Shown here in pieces: positions 8,570 through 15,985 of a DNA stretch of 32,123 nucleotides. The notes under the pieces were generated by a model, which saw nothing but the letters and a program-made list of their open reading frames with translations, did not search any database and had not been told where the DNA came from. The first letter of the stretch is position 1; each line of letters opens with the position of its first letter. The stretch spans positions 1 to 32,123 of the forward strand of contig JAMPBP010000015.1 in assembly GCA_023666645.1 (NCBI GenBank), in the 5' to 3' direction. Made by a program: the position numbers and the translations under genes. The stretch comes from Clostridiales bacterium (GTDB taxonomy: Bacteria > Bacteroidota > Bacteroidia > Bacteroidales > Muribaculaceae).

Positions 8570-9691
8570 TCATTTATTATCATATGGTGAATACAAATTC
8601 TTATAAAGGTTCATTACGGTAGTAGTTTTAAAATTAGAAGTGTCATAGTGTTGTTTTCTTCCATCGGTTGTTCTAAACCATTTACTGATTTCTTTAGCCC
8701 ACTTAATTGGGCCGTCATTAAGGTTGAGATATGTTACACCACCGCAATTAGTTTCATGTGTGACATTTGATGATGCAAAACATTTTAGTCCAATTGCTTG
8801 AGCTTCAATTAGAGATAGGGAAAAACCTTCTGATAGGGACGGAACTAAGAGTCCATTGGATTCATTGAGGATTGGAATAAAGTCTGAGTCTCCTCTAATT
8901 AGAGAGACAATATTTCCCAGTTTATGTAAATTAATATAATCCTTTAATTGATTGGCATAATTGATATCCATGTCAAAACCTATAAGATTAAGTCGAGCAT
9001 TAATACCGCTCTCAATTAGACTCTCTAAAATCTTAATCGAGAACATTTGGTTTTTGTTTGGAGAATATGCGCCGACTTGACTTAAAATTAGTTGACCATA
9101 ATTTTTTGCCACATCAATATCGCTGTATTTGAATTTTATCTCATTGTAAAAGTTGGGCATTAATACTGGTGTGACTTTTTTGAAATGAATGGAATTATTG
9201 GAATGAATTGAACAACCTATACAGTCGGTAGCATATTTTTCAATAATTCGCTTACGTACATTATCAATAACAGTCCGTACAATATTTGTGGCATCATGAT
9301 ATACGTGTGTATGAAAAATACGTATCGGCACATTACATTCGAAAGCGGCTTTTAATATCGGTGCGCTTTCAAATTCATTATGGCAATGCACAATGTTATA
9401 AGAATGCTCTGCTTCTAAAATTTTTTTTGTTTTATGGTAAATACTCGTATCACGAATGTAGGGGTCAATTCTTTGTAGAAGCCGATTATTACCTTCATAG
9501 TGAGGTATTCGTATGATTTTACCACCGTAACTTAAGAACTCATCATCATAATGCCTTTTTTCTGAAGTGAATAGAAGCATATCGAAGTTATATTCAGATG
9601 AGAGATTCCTAACAATTCCCATCATTATTGCTTGGACCCCACCATTACCCAATCCACCACATGAGACTAATAATACTCTTTTTTTTGACAT
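8570..9691 (-). CDS. Glycosyltransferase, GT4 (EpsF-like)
   Basis: A 373-aa GT-B glycosyltransferase. The N-terminal loop LVSCGGLGNGGVQAIMMG (residues 8-25) and the HTHVYHD segment are typical of exopolysaccharide GT4 enzymes of the EpsF type. The donor-binding motif PSLSEGFSLSLIEAQAIG carries E-x7-E. It is 12 nt downstream of the pyruvyltransferase gene and 15 nt upstream of the CapA-like gene, clearly in the same operon. It should add one sugar of the repeat unit; which one is unknown. Confidence 0.9.
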   Translation of the reverse strand: MSKKRVLLVSCGGLGNGGVQAIMMGIVRNLSSEYNFDMLLFTSEKRHYDDEFLSYGGKIIRIPHYEGNNRLLQRIDPYIRDTSIYHKTKKILEAEHSYNIVHCHNEFESAPILKAAFECNVPIRIFHTHVYHDATNIVRTVIDNVRKRIIEKYATDCIGCSIHSNNSIHFKKVTPVLMPNFYNEIKFKYSDIDVAKNYGQLILSQVGAYSPNKNQMFSIKILESLIESGINARLNLIGFDMDINYANQLKDYINLHKLGNIVSLIRGDSDFIPILNESNGLLVPSLSEGFSLSLIEAQAIGLKCFASSNVTHETNCGGVTYLNLNDGPIKWAKEISKWFRTTDGRKQHYDTSNFKTTTVMNLYKNLYSPYDNK

Positions 9692-9703
9692 AGGGAATCG
9701 AAC

Positions 9704-10756
9704 TTACATCATACTTTGAATTATCTTTATTGAATTATCTCTAAGTTTATTGAGCTTAGGATTTATGGTGTCATAGTCAAGTGGTTTATTCCACGGTTCA
9801 TCTACCTTTAAATCTGTAACAGAATCATATACTCTATGCTCTAATCCTACGAGAGACAAAAGATTTGTTATTCTTGTTAATTTATTGTTTCGAGTCTTCA
9901 AAACAGCAAAATTCTTATTGAATATTAAAGAGAATGCAAGACCATGAAATGATCGAGTAATGACAAATTTAGCTTCAGCCATATTTTTTAGCCATTCTTC
10001 GATTCCTACTCGATTCCAGGTTAAACGGTTTAATATTGTAGTTTTAGCATTATTGTTTATGACTTGCATTCCCGTTTCTTTTGCCAAGGTATTTGCTAAT
10101 TCAGATAGTTCCTCGTCATAGCTGAGGGGGTAATAAACAAGAGTATTTCGTTCACTGATTGATTTTATATCTATGAGGTCTGAGTATGTTGCCAATATCA
10201 GGGTCGGATCAAGAACTAAATCTGAATTTTTACTAAATGTTTTTTTTAGAATATCTATACCTGATGCTTCTCTACAAGTTATATGAGAAAATCGTGATAG
10301 GAGTTGGGATTTGTTTTTTACTTCTGAAGGGTAATCCCAAGTATCTTGACCAAAACTGGATGCAATAGAAATTCTTTTTATATTTTCGTCTCCAAAATTC
10401 AAAAAATACAAATCTGAAAACTTGCCTGTAATTCCAGGATTCCATACTTGATCACTGCCTACGACATAAATATCTGCTTGTGGAGGCCTTTCCTGCAATT
10501 CAAGGATTGAGCGGTATCTTTGGGTTGTAGGAATGTGTTTTTTCCAAAATCTTTTGAACTTTCGAGAAGCTGGACCGCAATTTTCGATAGCCTCTGCTAC
10601 TTTTGCTTTTAAATTTTTGACATTTTTATCAGATAGACGTATGTCAATCATGCGAACTTCGTGTCCTAAACCCTGAAGAAGTTTGATTGTAGCATAAGCT
10701 TGTAGCTCAGCACCATAATTTTTTTCATGCCAAATTGTAAGGAGGGCTATTTTCAT
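9704..10756 (-). CDS. Polysaccharide pyruvyltransferase family protein
   Basis: A 350-aa member of the WcaK/CsaB family, which transfers pyruvate from phosphoenolpyruvate to sugar hydroxyls to form ketals. Family marks are the N-terminus LLTIWHEKNYGAELQAYA (5-22), VVGSDQVWNPG, SIASSFGQ and the C-terminal SFHGLAFSLIF (the SFHG histidine is strongly conserved). The start overlaps the stop of the preceding FrhB-type gene by 4 bp, a pairing often seen in Bacteroidales surface-polysaccharide loci. Pyruvylation would add negative charge to the polymer. Activity on this particular sugar is inferred. Confidence 0.93.
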   Translation of the reverse strand: MKIALLTIWHEKNYGAELQAYATIKLLQGLGHEVRMIDIRLSDKNVKNLKAKVAEAIENCGPASRKFKRFWKKHIPTTQRYRSILELQERPPQADIYVVGSDQVWNPGITGKFSDLYFLNFGDENIKRISIASSFGQDTWDYPSEVKNKSQLLSRFSHITCREASGIDILKKTFSKNSDLVLDPTLILATYSDLIDIKSISERNTLVYYPLSYDEELSELANTLAKETGMQVINNNAKTTILNRLTWNRVGIEEWLKNMAEAKFVITRSFHGLAFSLIFNKNFAVLKTRNNKLTRITNLLSLVGLEHRVYDSVTDLKVDEPWNKPLDYDTINPKLNKLRDNSIKIIQSMM

Positions 10757-11904
10757 CGCCTTATTGCTGTTTTTATTAAATTTTTTAATAGGGAGATTGT
10801 TCTATTGACTTTATATCTGTAACCTACATCGCTATATTTTTTAGCAACTTTTATAAAGCCACCTGAAATATAGTCGTGTAAGAATTGTTTTCGTTTATTA
10901 TTGAGTTTTATTGGGCTTATCAATTGTGGTTGTATACTCTCATTAAGAGTCTTGGGTTCAACAATGACTGAGTCCTTGATGGTTTCAAGTAATTTCACCC
11001 CTTTATCAGAATTTACATAAACCAAAGATGTGCCTAAATTATCCTCAAATTTTGAATCTTTTGGAAGACCCCAAAAGTCACCTACTGTTATGTCTCCTAT
11101 TCTTGAAGTGTTAGTGAAGGGACAGTTTGAGCAGCTTTCTCTTACCGAAAGTTTAGAAAAGTATAGAATATTATTTGTTCGCCTAAATTCCTCATGTCCA
11201 TTTTCAAATAAAAAGCTCTCTCGTGCTCCATGCCAACCAAAACGTTTGTCCCTGAAACAAGCCTTTATAATTTTTGATTTGTTTTTATTTTCAAGATATG
11301 AAATGTATTCACTCCATATCTTAGGACTTGGGACAGCGTGGCATACAATGTCTATACAGTACAAATTAGCGTGAAGTAAATTTGGAATATAGGATTTTAT
11401 GGCGCTTATCTGACAAGGTGTTCCAGAAAATAGAACCTTATATCCTTCAATAAGTAATTGTCGAACTTCTTTATAGCATGTACGAATCTCGCTCTGAACG
11501 TATTTTGACATTCTCAAATTCTGTAATTCGGAGATGCTCTCTGCTTTATTATGCCGTACAACCCAATTATTGTCAAAAGAAGCGCCATAAACGATGCCAC
11601 CATTTTCTATGAAACAGGAAGCGATTGCATAAAATGCGCCACCACTTTGACTTTTTTTTAATTCAGATACGTCTTTTAGACGAGTCAGATATGTTAACGG
11701 TTTGTCAAAATTTTCATATCTGGGATATTTTGTTGTAAAATTACACACTCGTTCACATAGACCGCATTCAATACACTTCGAAGCATCAACTTCAGGATAT
11801 AGAAAGCCAACAGAATCAGGTCTCATTTCTATTGCATGATGACCACACACTGCTTCACATGCACTACAGCCGCAACAATTATATTTGTCTTTTGAAACAG
11901 ACAT
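10753..11904 (-). CDS. FrhB/FdhB-family protein with two 4Fe-4S clusters
   Basis: A 383-aa protein with an N-terminal bacterial ferredoxin module and a coenzyme F420 hydrogenase/dehydrogenase beta-subunit-like domain. The ferredoxin cysteines are C10-x2-C13-x2-C16-x3-C20 and C44-x2-C47-x2-C50-x3-C54. Later blocks include QSGGAFYAIA, VLFSGTPCQISAI, DIVCHAVPSPK, CPFTNTSRIGDITVGDFWG. The last segment holds a further cysteine pair (SCSNCPF) that probably binds metal or flavin-linked iron. Bacteroidales do not use F420, so the name is historical; the family is common next to pyruvyltransferase genes in capsule loci, and its reaction is unknown. A flavin-dependent sugar redox step is possible. It overlaps the downstream gene by 4 bp. 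Confidence 0.9.
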   Translation of the reverse strand: MSVSKDKYNCCGCSACEAVCGHHAIEMRPDSVGFLYPEVDASKCIECGLCERVCNFTTKYPRYENFDKPLTYLTRLKDVSELKKSQSGGAFYAIASCFIENGGIVYGASFDNNWVVRHNKAESISELQNLRMSKYVQSEIRTCYKEVRQLLIEGYKVLFSGTPCQISAIKSYIPNLLHANLYCIDIVCHAVPSPKIWSEYISYLENKNKSKIIKACFRDKRFGWHGARESFLFENGHEEFRRTNNILYFSKLSVRESCSNCPFTNTSRIGDITVGDFWGLPKDSKFEDNLGTSLVYVNSDKGVKLLETIKDSVIVEPKTLNESIQPQLISPIKLNNKRKQFLHDYISGGFIKVAKKYSDVGYRYKVNRTISLLKNLIKTAIRR

Positions 11905-13424
11905 TATTTTATAAATTTAGATTTCAACTTGTTTAATAGAAAGTCTCTCTCATTCCTTTGCAAACCTAAAGATGTAAAAATTATGCATGATATGAATTCA
12001 ATTGCTATTACTGATTCGAACAAGCCTATCCACCCAGGATTTATTACCTTAGAAATGTAAAATGATATAATTGCAACAATGCTGAACAATGTTAAACACC
12101 TTAATACTACATTTATATAATAATATTTATTCGGGAACCCAATCATTGAGTGTAGCATTTCTGCTCTTACAATTAAGGCTATAATTGAGAAAATTATAAT
12201 GGATGCTTGTGCAATTATAGGAGAGAATCCAAGTTTCAAGAGCCCCCAACCAGCAAAAAAACTCATTATTACAATTGTCCCTACTACAAGTTGATACTTT
12301 TTAATTTTTCCGGAAGCCAGCATCAGCTGGATTGGAGTTTGAGAAAATGACTCGATAAGACCATAGAGTAAAATTACAACGACAAATGATGTTGTATATT
12401 GGGGTACATTCTTGAGCCATATCTTTAGAATGAAATCTGCATTAAAGATAATTGGAAGACAGAGCATACTTAGCAAATAAAATGCAAATCTGGAAGATCG
12501 GCATGCTAATTCGCAAGCTGGTTTGGTTTCATTATTCGCGAAAGATTTTGTTATTTGAGGTTGCACAGCAGTATAGAAACTATTTGAGAATTTTATGACA
12601 GCAGTTTCTACTTGAACACTTAGTCCGCGGGCTGCATTGACTACAGGTCCACCATAAAGGTTAAAAAGAATATTTAATCCTTGAGAGCGTAATAAACCGG
12701 CCGTTGAACCGTAGAAATTCCAACCGGCAAAACCAAACATTTCCTTAATCAGTTTTTTATTACACTTTAATTTGTGATTACATTCCTCAAAATTTTTCTT
12801 GCAATAGATTGTATATACCATGCGAATTCCTACAGAAATTAAGCACATTAACCCAGCATATAAAACAAGTTTATCGCTTGTAGACCATAATATTATAAAA
12901 GCAACTAATAAATTAAGAAAACCTTCCAATAATCCAATGTATGCAAATGCCTTCATACGTTCGTGAGCGATAATAACTGCGTTATATGGAATATTTAAAA
13001 GGTTAAAAATGAATGTAACTACTGAAAATTGAAGTACCCAATTTGCTGCCGTTAAGCTTCCCGATGGTATATTCATTTTAAAATTTAGAAACCATACTCC
13101 AACAGTTTCTATTAAAAGAACAATTAAAAGACTTAATGCTAATTGAATTATAATTGAGGTGCTAAAAATTTCCTTAAGTTTTGCTGAGTTATTTTCACCT
13201 AATGTGTATGTTAGGTATCTACTAATTGCTGAAGATAAGGCATTGGATACTATGCCGAACATACTAACAAATCCTCCAACAACATTATACACACCGTAAT
13301 CATCAACTCCTAAAGATTCCAGAACCACTCGAGATGTATATAGATTTACCACCATCAGAATAATCATTCTGATATAAAGAAACAATGTATTCTTTGCTAT
13401 CTTTTTATTGTTTACAACAGTCAT
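11904..13424 (-). CDS. wzx: Polysaccharide flippase (Wzx, MOP superfamily)
   Basis: A 506-aa polytopic membrane protein with about twelve to fourteen hydrophobic segments. It should flip undecaprenyl-linked repeat units across the inner membrane. The N-terminus (KKIAKNTLFLYIRM, then TSRVVLESLGVDDYGVYNVVGGFV) is typical of the oligosaccharide flippases found in Bacteroidales capsule loci. I chose the ATG at 13424; the longer reading from 13454 adds ten residues with no family support. The stop touches the next gene's start by one base. The gene is strongly AT-rich, unlike the genes just upstream, and marks the beginning of the low-GC part of the operon. Confidence 0.92.
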   Translation of the reverse strand: MTVVNNKKIAKNTLFLYIRMIILMVVNLYTSRVVLESLGVDDYGVYNVVGGFVSMFGIVSNALSSAISRYLTYTLGENNSAKLKEIFSTSIIIQLALSLLIVLLIETVGVWFLNFKMNIPSGSLTAANWVLQFSVVTFIFNLLNIPYNAVIIAHERMKAFAYIGLLEGFLNLLVAFIILWSTSDKLVLYAGLMCLISVGIRMVYTIYCKKNFEECNHKLKCNKKLIKEMFGFAGWNFYGSTAGLLRSQGLNILFNLYGGPVVNAARGLSVQVETAVIKFSNSFYTAVQPQITKSFANNETKPACELACRSSRFAFYLLSMLCLPIIFNADFILKIWLKNVPQYTTSFVVVILLYGLIESFSQTPIQLMLASGKIKKYQLVVGTIVIMSFFAGWGLLKLGFSPIIAQASIIIFSIIALIVRAEMLHSMIGFPNKYYYINVVLRCLTLFSIVAIISFYISKVINPGWIGLFESVIAIEFISCIIFTSLGLQRNERDFLLNKLKSKFIK

Positions 13425-13579
13425 TATTCTGTATGATAAAACGGTTAAATACAATTATATACCTTATATGAAGTAAACTGGCATGGGGCAAGTTTCCTGC
13501 GGAAGTATTCCAAAATTACAACTGTGAATAAATATTTTATTTGCCCTAATTTGCGATAGGGGTTGTGAATCTGTCCTTG
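13425..13579 (-). other. Gap before wzx; composition junction
   Basis: A 155-nt non-coding stretch lies between the 175-aa gene and wzx. Base composition changes here from mixed on the right to clearly AT-rich on the left. One TAnnTTTG-like box is present on the minus strand (13511-13518), but no TTTG lies 19-21 nt upstream of it, so an internal promoter is only a weak possibility. I see no strong terminator. Confidence 0.35.
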
Positions 13580-14107
13580 TCAGTAGGTAGGCTCGGTGAG
13601 GGAGCGGATTGCCTGTCTCACGGTGACATAGTTGCCGGCGTTGTCGAGTAGGCGGGTTTTTATGAGGTAGGGGGACAGCATGGCGGTGGCGGTTGTGAGG
13701 GCTATAGACCGTTCGCTGTCGCCAATCTGGATACGCCTCATGTCTGAGAGCCGTTGTATTCTGGTTCTGATCTGCACTTTCAGCCCAACGCTATAGTTGT
13801 TCATACACTCATCGAGCATGGCTTTCAGATATCCGGCTATGAGAGATGAGAGGTTGTCGAATTCGCGGAGTATTTGGCTATTAGTTCGTGCGATACGTAT
13901 ATTTGCTTCTAATAGTGTGTACACCATATCGGCCCAAATGCGATCGGTGAGGTCAATCTTTGGGTCTTTGATGAGATTCCTCAACCTTTTTTGATTCTCG
14001 GCAATGGTGTTTTCGTTTCTCTCATAGATGGATATGACACGTCGCAGTTCATTGAAGGTGTTGTCGATATACTGCCGTGCCTGATTTATGTAATATTCCT
14101 TGCTCAT
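13580..14107 (-). CDS. Hypothetical helical protein, partner of the membrane coiled-coil gene
   Basis: I do not recognise this 175-aa protein. It has no signal peptide or membrane segment and looks mostly alpha-helical and charged, with a middle section (LLEANIRIARTNSQILREF) of heptad-like character and a basic stretch around RTRIQRLSDMRR. I chose the ATG at 14107 because it overlaps the upstream stop in an ATGA, which implies translational coupling to the membrane coiled-coil protein; the longer start at 14134 would overlap by 31 bp. Tight coupling suggests the two proteins bind each other. Its place between an acetyltransferase and a flippase suggests a role in assembly or its control, but no function can be assigned. 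Confidence 0.75.
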   Translation of the reverse strand: MSKEYYINQARQYIDNTFNELRRVISIYERNENTIAENQKRLRNLIKDPKIDLTDRIWADMVYTLLEANIRIARTNSQILREFDNLSSLIAGYLKAMLDECMNNYSVGLKVQIRTRIQRLSDMRRIQIGDSERSIALTTATAMLSPYLIKTRLLDNAGNYVTVRQAIRSLTEPTY

Positions 14108-15126
14108 GATTGCTGATCGGTTGCTGCGGAACAAGATTCGTCATCATCGTCATCAGTTACACCCTCCTCATCGTCGGCCAGCGGGTGGTCGTCGGCGGTG
14201 TTATCATGACTGCCATCGGTCATATCTTCAAGCTGTGCCTGTAGATCGAGATACTGTGCCTGTAGAGTTTCTATGGAGGAAGTGATATTGTCATGGAGGC
14301 GTGAGATTTCAGTTTCAACCATTTCCTTGATTATACCGTCAAGGTCATTTTTCTTCTGGTCGACAATGTTTGTGAATGCGGTCACTTTATTATTATATTC
14401 TGTTTCAACCTCCGATTTCTTATCTGCTAATACCTGGCTGACTGTAGCTTGGCGTGAAGATATCTCGCTGAGTTGGGTTCGCAATTGCTCCAGGTTGTTA
14501 TCTTTTATAGCATTGATGTCGTTAAGTAATGCATCTTTGTGATTGGTCACTTCGGCAATGGAGTTGGATAGGGCAGTGATTTTATTATTTGTACTCTCAA
14601 TGTCGGTATCAATCTTATCTGATTTTGTATGGAAATCACGTGCAATGGTTCTCATGTCATCAAGAGCGTTCTCACTCTGATTTGCCATCTCGTTGGCTTT
14701 GAATATCGAGAAGAAAGAGAATATCAGGAATACTATTGTAAGAAGGGCGCACCAAAGGTTGAGAACCTCATATTCTGACTGAATTTTTGCCAGTTCTGAT
14801 TCAAGTAAGTTGGCGATACGTGCGTTATTGTCGTTTTCATCAATTTTTCTATTGAGAAGGGAAAGCTTGGTGTATAATTCGGTCGTATTTATGGCTTTTG
14901 TTCGCCTCATGGTGTCAGTGGTGAGAGTGAGATATTGGCGGTATAGAGAGTCTGAGGCCTGAGTTGCTTTTACGTGATGTGAGATAATTATCTTGTGAGT
15001 TTCCTCCAAGCGACGGTTGGCATTATCCATCACAAACCATGTCACAAGTGAACATGATATAATGAGAGCAACAAACAGTATGATGTGATGCCAGTGATTA
15101 TTTATGTTACAATTTATTCCGCTCAT
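14104..15126 (-). CDS. Hypothetical two-helix membrane protein with long coiled coil and acidic tail
   Basis: I do not recognise this 340-aa protein. It has a transmembrane helix at residues 14-33, a polar helical segment of about 85 residues, and a second transmembrane helix at 122-142. A long heptad-rich coiled coil follows (about 146-301), then a very acidic tail (302-331, rich in Asp/Glu). The likely topology puts the 35-120 loop in the periplasm and the coiled coil in the cytosol. That is the reverse of a classical Wzz chain-length regulator, whose coiled coil is periplasmic. It is coupled by ATGA overlap to the 175-aa downstream gene. A scaffold or regulator of the polysaccharide machinery is possible, but this is inference. 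Confidence 0.75.
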   Translation of the reverse strand: MSGINCNINNHWHHIILFVALIISCSLVTWFVMDNANRRLEETHKIIISHHVKATQASDSLYRQYLTLTTDTMRRTKAINTTELYTKLSLLNRKIDENDNNARIANLLESELAKIQSEYEVLNLWCALLTIVFLIFSFFSIFKANEMANQSENALDDMRTIARDFHTKSDKIDTDIESTNNKITALSNSIAEVTNHKDALLNDINAIKDNNLEQLRTQLSEISSRQATVSQVLADKKSEVETEYNNKVTAFTNIVDQKKNDLDGIIKEMVETEISRLHDNITSSIETLQAQYLDLQAQLEDMTDGSHDNTADDHPLADDEEGVTDDDDDESCSAATDQQS

Positions 15127-15334
15127 ATTGTGGAGTAATCAGAGCGATCTCTTATAGTTGCTCAATTAGGTCATAGAAATGGGTCAAGAGTGCCGCTTTT
15201 GAACACATTGATATGTTTTCAATACATCTGGATTTTCCCCTCAACTTTGTGAGACTTGTTCCAAGCAATTTCTTTAAGTGTCATTTTCATTGACTATCGA
15301 AAGATATTTGATTTATATTTTGAGGTTTCCGGAG
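15127..15334 (-). other. 208-nt intergenic gap
   Basis: This lies between the acetyltransferase and the membrane coiled-coil gene. I find no TTTG/TAnnTTTG promoter pair on the minus strand and no strong hairpin. A TATCTTTC near-match to the -7 box is present at about 15299-15306 without a -33 partner. Confidence 0.3.
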
Positions 15335-15844
15335 CTATACTTTGTTGTTGATATAGTTTTCTGTTGCGTTGTCCCTCTGCTTTATTATGCAAGGATTTCC
15401 AAAGACCACCGAGTGACTTGGTACATTACAGTTCACATAAGTGTTGGGCGCTATCAATACGTCATCACCTATCGTAATGTTTCCGACTATAGTTGAGTTG
15501 ATGCCAATCCAAACTTCGTTTCCTATGGTTGGCACACCTTTACGCGTACCTCTGTTTTCTTGACCGATAGTTACACCCTTATGTATATGGCAATTGCGTC
15601 CTATCATAGCTTTCGGATTTATTGTGATACAATAAGGATGTCCTATAAATAGTCCCGGTCCTATTTGTGTACGTTCAGAGATTTCGCATTTATAGATAAA
15701 TCTCGTGAGCGATAGCATTAATTTGTAAAATAATTTAATAAAATGGGGAGTGGTATTTAATCCAGCTTTTCTAAACCAATATTGGTAGCATGGTAAAGCA
15801 CCCTTCCTTTTTTTATCTAATTGCCAATAATTTTGATTTCCCAT
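15335..15844 (-). CDS. Serine acetyltransferase-like hexapeptide-repeat acetyltransferase
   Basis: A 169-aa left-handed beta-helix acyltransferase. The repeats run from about IGPGLFIGHP through TINPKAMIGRNCHIHKGVTIG, then TIGNEVWIGINSTIVGNITIGDDVLIAPN, and end with a VVFGNPC cap. The catalytic-type histidines are in GHPY and HIHKG. It resembles the CysE-like transferases common in capsule loci, which usually acetylate a sugar, rather than housekeeping CysE, whose helical N-terminal domain is longer. I chose the ATG at 15844 (MGNQNYWQLDKK); the upstream extension to 15946 is low-complexity and unconserved-looking. It is the first enzyme gene after the regulator, so acetylation of the polymer is the likely role. 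Confidence 0.85.
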   Translation of the reverse strand: MGNQNYWQLDKKRKGALPCYQYWFRKAGLNTTPHFIKLFYKLMLSLTRFIYKCEISERTQIGPGLFIGHPYCITINPKAMIGRNCHIHKGVTIGQENRGTRKGVPTIGNEVWIGINSTIVGNITIGDDVLIAPNTYVNCNVPSHSVVFGNPCIIKQRDNATENYINNKV

Positions 15845-15985
15845 TATCCTTAATTTCAAATGTTGGCTGTATAGTAGGGTTGTGTATGGAGATGCTGAGT
15901 TTATTCGCCGATTAGGCGGAGTTGTTGTCGGTGTTTTCGAGTTCAATCATATTGTCGCTATTGACATATGATTGTGGGAGGGGTG

